Positions 7,825 through 14,565 of a DNA stretch of 15,376 nt are shown one piece after another (position 1 is the first letter of the stretch; each line of letters opens with the position of its first letter). Below the pieces are notes generated by a model. It did no database searches. It worked only from the letters and a program-made list of their open reading frames with translations, and had not been told where the DNA came from. The translations under genes were made by a program, and so were the position numbers. Origin of the DNA: an uncultured Lachnospiraceae bacterium (GTDB taxonomy: Bacteria > Bacillota > Clostridia > Lachnospirales > Lachnospiraceae); contig CADCQU010000106.1 in the NCBI GenBank assembly GCA_902803635.1, forward strand, positions 1 to 15,376, written 5' to 3'.

Positions 7825-7864
7825 GGGGAGTGGGGTGGCTTTTCAGTTTTTATTTTTTTACTTG

Positions 7865-7893
7865 TTGAATTTAACGCGGTGAAATGGTAAAAT
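7865..7893 (+). promoter_or_regulatory. SigA-type promoter for the ABC transporter operon
   Basis: TTGAAT (7865-7870) and TAAAAT (7888-7893) are separated by 17 bases, with TGG just before the -10 giving an extended -10. The start would be near 7900, leaving a leader of about 157 bases before the lipoprotein gene. Confidence 0.7.
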
Positions 7894-7898
7894 ATGAA

Positions 7899-8056
7899 AC
7901 TGTTGCGGAACCTGGCGATTGGTCAGAGGGAAAACGCAGATTACTGTTGCGAAACCAGAGGATTTGCCAGGGAAGGGCGCAGAATGACGCGGGGATTGCA
8001 TTTGCCGCGAAAGGATTATGGATTCTCCGGAGATGTCCGGAGGGAAGGAGAAAGAA
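7899..8056 (+). promoter_or_regulatory. Leader of the transporter operon, possibly structured
   Basis: The leader can form nested pairings: CCTGGC (7911-7916) with GCCAGG (7966-7971), inside it TGGT (7920-7923) with ACCA, and inside that CGCA (7935-7938) with TGCG (7948-7951). ACTGTTGCG-x-AACC occurs twice (7899 and 7943), so the two copies could compete for the same partner. I do not recognise any known riboswitch or T-box consensus. No terminator hairpin with a T run is visible. This may be chance pairing. Confidence 0.3.
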
Positions 8057-8860
8057 ATGAAAAAATTGGCAGCTATGTTACTTGCAGGCGTGATGGCGCT
8101 TGGGCTTGCGGCCTGCGGAGGGACGGCGTCGTCCTCCAAGACCACTTCCTCTACGGCTCCGGCTTCTTCGGCCGCGGAAGAGGACTTTGACATTACGGGG
8201 AAGAAGATTGGCGTGCAGACCGGCACGACCGGCGATATTTACGTGAGCGAGGAGGACTGCGAGGTGCTCCGCTACAATTCCGGTTTCGAAGCCGTGCAGG
8301 ACCTTCTCAATGGAAAGATTGACGCCGTGATCATCGACGACCAGCCGGCGAAGACATTTGTCGAGAAGTCCGAGGGGCTGCAGATCCTGCCGACGGCCTA
8401 TGTCATTGAGAATTACGCGATCGCGATCGCCAAGGACAACAACGAGCTGACCGAGTCCTTCAACAAGGCCATCGAGGAGCTCAAGAAGGACGGAACCCTT
8501 GACAAGATCGTGAACTACTACATCAACGGAGAGGGTGAGACCTACACATCCCCGGAGGGCATCCAGTACGATGGCGAGCTTGTCATGGCGACAAATGCCC
8601 AGTTCCCGCCGTATGAGTTCTACAATGATGAGAATGTCATCGTCGGCATCGACGCGGACTTCGCGAGGGCCATCGGCGACAAGCTCGGCAAGGAAATCAA
8701 GATCGAGGACATGCTCTTTGACTCCACGATTCCGGCGGTCACATCCGGCAAGGCGGACTTCGTCATGGCGGGCATGACGGTAACCGACGAGCGCAAGCAG
8801 TCGGTAAACTTCACGGACAGCTACTACACCGGCAAGCAGGTCATTATTGTGAAGAAATAA
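8057..8860 (+). CDS. Amino-acid ABC transporter binding lipoprotein, circularly permuted
   Basis: A 267-residue type II periplasmic-binding-type lipoprotein (family 3 solute-binding). The lipoprotein signal peptide is clear: MKKL, hydrophobic core, lipobox LAAC with C20, then a Ser/Thr/Ala linker (21-42). The start at 8057 has AAGGAG six bases upstream; the in-frame ATG at 8018 would bury the signal peptide. The two halves are in reverse order: residues ~46-124 match lobe 2 (GKKIGVQTGTTGD, then DAVIIDDQPA), ~125-157 match the C-terminal helices, and only then, after a linker ~158-173, comes the usual N-terminal part (~174-267: MATNAQFPPYEF, GIDADFARAIGDKL, GKADFVMAGMTVTDER with the carboxylate-binding Arg246, TDSYYTGKQVIIVKK). 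All expected ligand motifs are present once. It is the first gene of the transporter operon; substrate is probably a polar amino acid or cystine, not determined. Confidence 0.92.
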   Translation: MKKLAAMLLAGVMALGLAACGGTASSSKTTSSTAPASSAAEEDFDITGKKIGVQTGTTGDIYVSEEDCEVLRYNSGFEAVQDLLNGKIDAVIIDDQPAKTFVEKSEGLQILPTAYVIENYAIAIAKDNNELTESFNKAIEELKKDGTLDKIVNYYINGEGETYTSPEGIQYDGELVMATNAQFPPYEFYNDENVIVGIDADFARAIGDKLGKEIKIEDMLFDSTIPAVTSGKADFVMAGMTVTDERKQSVNFTDSYYTGKQVIIVKK

Positions 8861-8889
8861 AATAATCGGACGGATGCCCTGGAGGCGGT

Positions 8890-9591
8890 ATGCAAGCTTT
8901 TTTTGAGGATTTAGCAAACGATTTTTATACGAACCTGATCGCGGCGGACCGCTGGAAGCTGCTGCTGCAGGGCCTGGGGGTGACGATGGAGATTACCATC
9001 CTCGCCCTCATCCTGGGACTTGCTTTGGGCTTCCTCACGGCCATTGTCCGCTCGACACACGACAAGACCGGGAAACTGATCATTTTGGACGCGATCGCGC
9101 GGCTGTACACGACGGTCATCCGCGGGACGCCGACGATGGTGCAGCTCCTCATCGTGAACTTCGTCATCTTCGCGTCCATCAGCGTCAGCAAGGTCCTGGT
9201 CGCGGTCATTTGCTTCGGCTTCAACTCCGGCGCGTACATTTGCGAGATCGTCCGCTCGGGTATCATGTCCGTGGACGAGGGGCAGTTCGAGGCCGGACGG
9301 AGCCTTGGCTTTAGCTACGCGGGGACGATGGTGCACATCATCCTGCCGCAGGCCTTTAAGAACATCGTGCCGGCCCTCGGCAACGAGTTCATCACGCTCC
9401 TGAAAGAGACGTCGATTTCCGGCTACATCGCCATCATGGAGCTCACGAAGGCGGGCGACATCATCCGAAGCCGGACCTTCAACGCATTTTTCCCACTGAT
9501 TACGGTGGCGCTCGTCTATCTGGCCATCGTCATCCTGTTCCAGCAGCTGTGGAAGAGGCTCGAAAGGAGGCTGAGGAAAAATGAGCAGTAA
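8890..9591 (+). CDS. Amino-acid ABC transporter permease (His/Glu/Gln/Arg type)
   Basis: A 233-residue inner-membrane permease that forms the substrate channel of a polar amino-acid importer. About five membrane helices can be seen (roughly residues 28-53, 65-76 with 84-98, 100-118, 160-180 and 200-220). The family motif RGTPTMVQ is at 78-85, and the ATPase-docking EAA loop EAGRSLG (134-140) is followed by ILPQAF. Length is typical. The start has GGAGG at 8881-8885 four bases upstream. The last 11 bases overlap the ATPase gene. A single permease suggests it works as a homodimer. Confidence 0.95.
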   Translation: MQAFFEDLANDFYTNLIAADRWKLLLQGLGVTMEITILALILGLALGFLTAIVRSTHDKTGKLIILDAIARLYTTVIRGTPTMVQLLIVNFVIFASISVSKVLVAVICFGFNSGAYICEIVRSGIMSVDEGQFEAGRSLGFSYAGTMVHIILPQAFKNIVPALGNEFITLLKETSISGYIAIMELTKAGDIIRSRTFNAFFPLITVALVYLAIVILFQQLWKRLERRLRKNEQ

Positions 9592-10438
9592 GAAGAATAA
9601 GGCGGAGCATTTGAAAAATGACGTTGCGGCGGCAAATGCCGGCAGGGGGAAACCGATTATCCGGATCGAGCATTTGACAAAGTCTTTTGAAAAGCGGGGC
9701 TTCGGAAAGCGAAAACGCAGGTCCGGGGATGCAGAGCAACCGGACGATGCCCATATCCATGCAGTGCAGGACGTATCACTCAGCCTGTACAAGGGGGATG
9801 TGATGGTCATCATTGGGCCTTCGGGGTCGGGAAAGTCGACGCTTCTTCGCTCAATCAACATGCTGGAGACGCCGACGTCGGGGCATATCTGGTTTGACAA
9901 CGTGGATTTGACGGATAAGGCGACGAAGATTGACCAATACCGCCAGCGGATGGGCATGGTGTTCCAGCATTTTAACCTGTTTCCGCACAAGACGATCCTG
10001 CAGAACCTCACGCTTGCCCCCATCAAGCTCCAGAAGCGGCCGGAGGCGGAGGTGCGGGCGGAGGCGATGGAGCTTCTTGCGCGCGTGGGCCTTGCGGACA
10101 GGGCAAATGCCTATCCGAGCCAGCTTTCCGGCGGGCAGAAGCAGCGAATCGCCATTGTTCGTTCGCTTGCGATGCATCCGGACCTGATCCTCTTTGACGA
10201 GCCGACGTCTGCGCTCGACCCGGAGATGGTCGGCGAGGTGCTGGACCTCATGAAGGATCTGGCGAGGTCCGGCATGACGATGGCGGTCGTGACGCACGAG
10301 ATGGGCTTTGCCCGCGAGGTTGGGAACCGGATCATTTTCATGGAGAGCGGCCGCATCCTCGCGGAGGGCACCCCGGAACAGTTCTACAAGAACCCGGATA
10401 ACCCGAGGCTCAAGGAGTTTTTGTCGAAGGTATTGTGA
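9581..10438 (+). CDS. Amino-acid ABC transporter ATP-binding protein
   Basis: A 285-residue ABC ATPase of the polar amino-acid (GlnQ/HisP) type. Walker [10 protein letters not shown] (79-87), Q-loop Gln129, signature LSGGQ (182-186), Walker B LILFDE (202-207) and switch His239 are all intact. The usual family length is about 240 residues. The extra length is a Lys-rich, Ala-rich N-terminus of about 24 residues and an insertion of about 20 residues (about 39-59, rich in Lys, Arg and Asp) between the first strand ([11 protein letters not shown]) and the normal VQDVSLSL. The start ATG overlaps the permease by 11 bases, with AAAGGAGG at 9563-9570 inside the permease gene. It forms the motor of the importer encoded by the two genes upstream. 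Confidence 0.95.
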   Translation: MSSKKNKAEHLKNDVAAANAGRGKPIIRIEHLTKSFEKRGFGKRKRRSGDAEQPDDAHIHAVQDVSLSLYKGDVMVIIGPSGSGKSTLLRSINMLETPTSGHIWFDNVDLTDKATKIDQYRQRMGMVFQHFNLFPHKTILQNLTLAPIKLQKRPEAEVRAEAMELLARVGLADRANAYPSQLSGGQKQRIAIVRSLAMHPDLILFDEPTSALDPEMVGEVLDLMKDLARSGMTMAVVTHEMGFAREVGNRIIFMESGRILAEGTPEQFYKNPDNPRLKEFLSKVL

Positions 10439-10485
10439 GTGGTTTTATTTGGTTCGTCGGATTTTTCCGGAAAGGCAGGTAAGAG

Positions 10486-10794
10486 ATGGGGGTTAATAAG
10501 AAGCTTCACACGGAGGCGGTGGACGAGCTTTTCCGGGCGATTCTGTGCCTTCGGACCGTGGACGAGTGTTACACATTTTTTGAGGATGTCTGTACGATTA
10601 ACGAGATTCTGTCGCTCGCGCAGCGCTTCGAGGTCGCCGGGCTTTTGAAGGCCGGGCAGACCTACCTCGATATCTCCGAGAAGACAGGGGCTTCGACCGC
10701 CACCATCAGCCGCGTGAACCGCTCCTTCAACTACGGGAACGGGGGATACGAGATCGTCTGGGAGAGGATGCGGAAGGAGAAGGAGGAGGAGTAA
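10486..10794 (+). CDS. yerC: YerC/YecD-type TrpR-related repressor
   Basis: A 102-residue, all-helical protein of the YerC/YecD family, related to the tryptophan repressor TrpR. The helix-turn-helix is residues about 55-77 (YLDISEKTGASTATISRVNR), with the conserved flank LRTVDECYTFFEDVCT at about 22-37. In Bacillus subtilis yerC lies close to pcrA; here pcrA is also nearby, separated by one gene and on the other strand. The gap of 47 bases after the ATPase gene has no terminator, so it is probably co-transcribed with the transporter. The ribosome binding site is weak (AGGTAAGAG directly before the ATG). Whether it binds tryptophan or any ligand is unknown. Confidence 0.9.
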   Translation: MGVNKKLHTEAVDELFRAILCLRTVDECYTFFEDVCTINEILSLAQRFEVAGLLKAGQTYLDISEKTGASTATISRVNRSFNYGNGGYEIVWERMRKEKEEE

Positions 10795-10855
10795 AAAACG
10801 GCTCCGGGGCAAAAGAGCAAGGAGAAGCTTCTTGCGCTGAAAACTAAAAATGCAG

Positions 10856-10897
10856 GAAAAACCGGCCAGTGGTAGGAACCCTTGGCCGGTTTTTTTG
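10856..10897. terminator. Bidirectional rho-independent terminator
   Basis: AAAAACCGGCCA pairs with TGGCCGGTTTTTTT around a 14-base loop. It lies between convergent genes, the YerC-like repressor (+) and the DUF1836 protein (-), and has a U run in both directions. Confidence 0.9.
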
Positions 10898-10903
10898 GTT
10901 TTG

Positions 10904-11581
10904 TTACGATTTTTCCTCATCTTGTCGATTTTTTGTTTTTTTCTTCTCTTTCGGGGAGGGCAGGTCTTGCCTTCCTCGATTTTTTTCTGCCTCGGCATCG
11001 GCGGCGAGCTGGTCGACAAGACGTTCGATGAGGCGTTTGCGGACGAGGATGTCGTAGCTTAAGGCCCCGATGAGGGAGATGGAGCGGAGGAGGCCGGCAT
11101 CTTCCGGGGGAGCGTCCGGGAAGGTTTCGCCGGCGGCTTCCATGGTTTTCGTGAGTTCCTCCTGGGTGGGTTCTCTGCGGCTTTTGGCGAGGGAGAGGAC
11201 TTCCTCGTAGACAGCCTCGATGGATGGGCAGCCTTCCTCGGGGGCAAAGCAGGCCTCGGAGAGGGGCTCGGTGAGGGTACGGATGTCGCCGATGGACATG
11301 AAGTCCTTTAGGTAGTAGATGAAGAGGAGGAGCAGGACGTGCTCGCGGGAATATTTTTTCTTCTCCGGCGGCGGCAGGAGGCGGTTTTTCGTGTAATTCT
11401 GAATCATGGTCTTGGTGAGGATTTTGTCCTCGGGGTGGCGCTTCATGCCCGAGAGGTGGTCGTCCATGAGGGTGGTCACCTGGTCCATGTAGAGGTCGAT
11501 CGCGGGGATGTCCTCTAAGCGGATGAAGGCGTTGGGGTCGTCCGAGAGGAGGGTGGTTTTTAGAGCTTCAAAATCGATCAT
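10904..11581 (-). CDS. DUF1836 family protein
   Basis: A 225-residue protein of the DUF1836 family, found in Firmicutes. The region about 55-100 (LTKTMIQNYTKNRLLPPPEKKKYSREHVLLLLFIYYLK in part) resembles the MerR-type winged-helix fold (SREH and the hydrophobic helix following), so DNA binding is plausible. The last ~30 residues are Lys/Glu-rich and probably disordered. The start at 11581 has AAGGAGA eight bases upstream. A longer reading frame reaches 11752, but its extra 57 residues are encoded by palindromic repeats, so it is rejected. It is convergent with the YerC-like gene. Function unknown. Confidence 0.88.
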   Translation of the reverse strand: MIDFEALKTTLLSDDPNAFIRLEDIPAIDLYMDQVTTLMDDHLSGMKRHPEDKILTKTMIQNYTKNRLLPPPEKKKYSREHVLLLLFIYYLKDFMSIGDIRTLTEPLSEACFAPEEGCPSIEAVYEEVLSLAKSRREPTQEELTKTMEAAGETFPDAPPEDAGLLRSISLIGALSYDILVRKRLIERLVDQLAADAEAEKNRGRQDLPSPKEKKKTKNRQDEEKS

Positions 11582-11622
11582 GGTGGGTTCTCCTTGTTTA
11601 TAAGTCGCGGTTCGGGGGTGGC

Positions 11623-11664
11623 CTCTCTCAGTCACACTTGGCTCCCCCTGAGGGGGCAAGGGGG
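11623..11664. repeat. Short palindromic repeat, family A copy 3 (partial)
   Basis: CTCTCTCAGTCAC followed by TTGGCTCCCCCTGAGGGGG and CAAGGGGG. The middle hairpin seen in other copies is missing, so this copy looks like an internally deleted version. It lies just upstream of the DUF1836 start on the - strand. Confidence 0.65.
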
Positions 11665-11701
11665 CGGGGCGCCATGTGAAGGACGGATCGTTACGTCGGC
11701 A

Positions 11702-11758
11702 CCCCTCTCCGTCACGGCTTCGCCGTGCCACCTCCCCCTGAGGGGGAGGCAAGAGGAG
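11702..11758. repeat. Short palindromic repeat, family A copy 4
   Basis: CCCCTCTCCGTC, the hairpin CACGGC/GCCGTG, then CTCCCCCT/AGGGGGAG and a tail ending CAAGAGGAG. Together with copy 5 it forms a tandem pair with a period of 93 bases; the shared unit extends upstream to GTTACGT. Confidence 0.85.
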
Positions 11759-11794
11759 AGAGTCGCCTTAAGATGGTGGGAGCCGTTACGTTGG

Positions 11795-11851
11795 CCCCTC
11801 TCCGTCACGGCTTCGCCGTGCCACCTCCCCCTGAGGGGGAGGCAAGGGGAG
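11795..11851. repeat. Short palindromic repeat, family A copy 5
   Basis: Nearly identical to copy 4 (tail CAAGGGGAG). It begins six bases beyond the stop codon of the - strand pcrA gene, so pcrA mRNA would end in its hairpins, which may stabilise or end the transcript. Confidence 0.85.
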
Positions 11852-11856
11852 CGGTT

Positions 11857-14433
11857 TTACTCTTCCCGCACCAGTTTGGCGAAGGCGGCGAACATTTTTT
11901 TGGTGCCCCAGGCGGGGAAGTCTACGGTGACTTCGAAATCGCGGCCGCGGTCGCGGATGGCAAGGACGGTGCCGGTGCCAAATTTCATGTGGCGGACCTT
12001 GTCGCCGATGTCGTAGCCGAGCGCAGCAGTGCATAGGGGCGTTGCTGCGGAAGATTTTCCGGTACCGGCCACGGATGCCTTATCGTTACCGAACGATGCA
12101 CCGGAACCTGCCGCGAAGGATTTCCCGGCACCGGACGTGGATGCGTTGTCGTTTCCGAACGATGCTCCGGAAGCTGCCGTGAAGGATTTTCCGGTACTGG
12201 TAGTTCCGTTGGCACTGGCCGTAGATGCTTTGCCGTTTCCGAACGATGTTCCGGAACCTGTCGCGAAGGATTTTCCGGCACCGGCACCGGATGCTTTGCC
12301 GTTTCCGGCAGCTCCGCCTGCGTTTCCATTTGCCGCACCGCTCGCCGGAAAGGGTTTTCCGAAGCCTGGGTTGCCGGCTTTTGCAAGATAGGGATTGTTG
12401 TAGTTTGTGAGGGAAGGCTTTTTCGTGATGGCTGCGCGGAGGTCCGAGTTGAAGCCGCCCTTCGGAGGGGTGGGCCTTCGGTAGGAGCCGTCCCGTCCCA
12501 TGTCCACGAGATTGCGGGGGATTTCACGGACGAAGCGCGAGAGGGCGCGGGGTTCAACGCTTCCGTGGATGAAACGCTCGTTAGCCGACGTGAGCGTAAG
12601 AGCCTCCTTTGCGCGGGTGATGCCCACGTAGCAAAGCCGCCGCTCCTCCTCAACCTCCTCCACCTCGTTCTCGCTCTTGATGCACATCTCGCTCGGAAAT
12701 GTCCCCTCCTCCATGCCGGCGAGGTAGACGACAGGAAATTCAAGTCCTTTGGCCGCGTGCAGTGTCATGAGGAGTACGCGGTCGTCCCCGTCTTCCACCG
12801 TGTCGATGTCGGCGATGAGGGCGACCTCCTCCAAGAAGTCCCCGAGGCTGGGCTCGTCGGCATCTTTCATATACTGTGCGGCCTTCGCACAAAGCTCGTT
12901 GATATTCTGAATGCGTTCGTTGGCCTCGTCGGTATTCTCCCTCTCCAGTTCCTCCACATAGCCGGTCTTTTTGATAACCAATTCCAAAAGCCCGTCCACG
13001 GCGTGTTCCCTGGCATCGGCTTGCAGCTCCTCCACAAGCATCGTGAAGGGCAATAGCTTTTTCCTGGCGGCGGGTTTAAAGGCCGGACTTTCCTGCACCC
13101 GCTGGACCGCCTCGTAGAAGGAAAGCCCCTGTTCCCCGGCAAATGCCGCAACCGCGCGGATGGTGGTATCGCCGATGCCGCGCTTCGGGATGTTGATAAT
13201 GCGCTGTACGGAAATGTCGTCCGCCGGGTTTTCAAGGAGCCGCAAATAGGCGAGGATGTCCTTGATCTCTTTCCGCGCATAGAAATTTACGCCGCCCACC
13301 AATTTGTAGGGCACGTTTCTGAACATCATGCTCTCCTCGATTGGACGCGACTGCGCATTTGTCCGGTAGAGGACGGCGAAATCTTTGTAGTTCCGCTCCC
13401 CGCTGCGTACCATCTGCGAGATTTCATTCGCGATGAACGCGGCCTCCTCACGGCCGTCGGAGAGCGTCCGGAGGCGGATTTTTTCCCCGGAGCCTGCATT
13501 TGTCCAGAGGGCCTTCTCCTTGCGGCGACCATTGTTCGCAATCACGGCATTTGCCGCGTCCAGAATGTTTTGCGTGGAGCGGTAATTCTGCTCCAGGCGA
13601 ACAACCTTCGCATCAGGAAATGTATCCTCAAAGTTCAAAATATTCTTTACGTCCGCGCCCCGGAATTTATAAATGCTCTGGTCGTCATCGCCGACCACGC
13701 AGAGGTTCCGGAATTTTGCGCTGAGGAGCTTCACGAGCTTGAACTGGACCGTGTTGGTGTCCTGGTATTCATCGACCATCATGTAGTGGAAACGCTCCTG
13801 GTAAATATTCAGAATCTCCGGGCGCTCCGTGAAAAGGCGCACACAAAGAACAAGAAGATCGTCAAAATCCATGGCGTTCGCTTCCCGGAGGCGTTTCTGG
13901 TAGTCGCCGTAGAGGTCGGCCACGCGGTCTGTCCCCCACCCTCTGTTCGTTCTGGCAAATGCCTCCGGCGAGATGAATTCGTTCTTCGCCTTGGAAATCT
14001 TGCGGAGGGTGGCCCTTTCCGGGCAGCGCTTCGGGTCTACCCCCTGCCTTACGTAAATGTCCTTCAGAAGGCGGAGCTGGTCGTCGGTATCGTAAATCGT
14101 GAAATACCGCGTAAAGCCGAGTGCTTCTGCATGGCGGCGAAGGACGCGGACGCAGAAGGCGTGGAAGGTCATGACCCAGATTTCGTGCGAGCCGAAGCCA
14201 ATCATGTCGTCGACACGGGTTTTCATCTCGTTGGCGGCCTTGTTGGTGAAGGTGATGGCGAGGATGCTGCCCGGAAGCACGCCGAGGACGTTGATGAGGT
14301 AGGAGATGCGGTGTACGAGGACGCGGGTCTTTCCGGAGCCGGCCCCCGCGAGGATCAGCTCCGGACCTTCCGTCGCCAGCACCGCCTCCTGCTGCCGATC
14401 ATTTAGTTTTGCAAGGATTTCTTCCCGTTCCAT
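11857..14433 (-). CDS. pcrA: ATP-dependent DNA helicase PcrA (UvrD/Rep family)
   Basis: An 858-residue superfamily 1A 3'-5' DNA helicase, essential in many Firmicutes for repair and removal of RecA and RNA polymerase from DNA. Motifs: Q-motif Q14/Q15, Walker A AGSGKT (31-36), TFTNKAA, DEYQDTN (221-227), GDDDQSIYKFRGA (248-260), QNYRST (282-287), then in the C-terminal lobe TLHAAKGLEF and YVGITRAKE. Between the core and the C-terminal Tudor-like RNA-polymerase-binding domain (806-858, GDKVRHMKFGTGTV) lies a long Gly/Ser/Ala/Asn linker with four GKSF-type repeats (about 710-797). That linker explains most of the excess over the usual ~720-750 residues. The start has AAAGGAGAAGGAT directly upstream and a promoter at 14490-14518. 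The family A repeat follows the stop. Confidence 0.97.
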   Translation of the reverse strand: MEREEILAKLNDRQQEAVLATEGPELILAGAGSGKTRVLVHRISYLINVLGVLPGSILAITFTNKAANEMKTRVDDMIGFGSHEIWVMTFHAFCVRVLRRHAEALGFTRYFTIYDTDDQLRLLKDIYVRQGVDPKRCPERATLRKISKAKNEFISPEAFARTNRGWGTDRVADLYGDYQKRLREANAMDFDDLLVLCVRLFTERPEILNIYQERFHYMMVDEYQDTNTVQFKLVKLLSAKFRNLCVVGDDDQSIYKFRGADVKNILNFEDTFPDAKVVRLEQNYRSTQNILDAANAVIANNGRRKEKALWTNAGSGEKIRLRTLSDGREEAAFIANEISQMVRSGERNYKDFAVLYRTNAQSRPIEESMMFRNVPYKLVGGVNFYARKEIKDILAYLRLLENPADDISVQRIINIPKRGIGDTTIRAVAAFAGEQGLSFYEAVQRVQESPAFKPAARKKLLPFTMLVEELQADAREHAVDGLLELVIKKTGYVEELERENTDEANERIQNINELCAKAAQYMKDADEPSLGDFLEEVALIADIDTVEDGDDRVLLMTLHAAKGLEFPVVYLAGMEEGTFPSEMCIKSENEVEEVEEERRLCYVGITRAKEALTLTSANERFIHGSVEPRALSRFVREIPRNLVDMGRDGSYRRPTPPKGGFNSDLRAAITKKPSLTNYNNPYLAKAGNPGFGKPFPASGAANGNAGGAAGNGKASGAGAGKSFATGSGTSFGNGKASTASANGTTSTGKSFTAASGASFGNDNASTSGAGKSFAAGSGASFGNDKASVAGTGKSSAATPLCTAALGYDIGDKVRHMKFGTGTVLAIRDRGRDFEVTVDFPAWGTKKMFAAFAKLVREE
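12043..12306 (-). repeat. Repetitive coding tract (Gly/Ser/Ala/Asn linker of PcrA)
   Basis: Four units begin at residues 710, 732, 760 and 782, each opening GN(G/D)xAS and containing GKSF or GKSS, and the first three closing (T/A)SF. Unit lengths are 22, 28, 22 and 16 residues. The DNA repeats as well, so copy number may vary between strains. Confidence 0.8.
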
Positions 14434-14489
14434 ATCCTTCTCCTTTCTGCGCTTTCTTCCCCAAACCCTGTTGAAATCACTGAAACTTT

Positions 14490-14518
14490 ATTATAACAGG
14501 AAAACGAGCCGTTGAGAA
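14490..14518 (-). promoter_or_regulatory. SigA-type promoter for pcrA
   Basis: On the - strand, TATAAT (14495-14490) is preceded by TGT (extended -10) and by TTCTCA (14518-14513) with a 17-base spacer. The inferred start is about 50 bases upstream of the pcrA ATG. Confidence 0.7.
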
Positions 14519-14565
14519 GTACTTGGATGATGAGGAAGGAAGTCTCATAAACACCCACAGCTTCC

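Noticed and set aside
8018..8056. Earlier start for the binding lipoprotein
   Set aside because: It would place 13 polar residues before the signal peptide; AAGGAG precedes 8057.
7899..8056. A known riboswitch or T-box
   Set aside because: None of the consensus elements I know (T-box, lysine, glycine, SAM, glutamine) could be recognised, and no terminator/antiterminator pair is present.
8911..10026. Long - strand open frame opposite the permease and ATPase genes
   Set aside because: Antisense to two well-conserved transporter genes; translation is Asp/Arg/His-rich shadow sequence.
11582..11752. N-terminal extension of the DUF1836 protein
   Set aside because: The extra 57 residues are Pro/Arg-rich translation of palindromic repeats; a good ribosome binding site sits before 11581.
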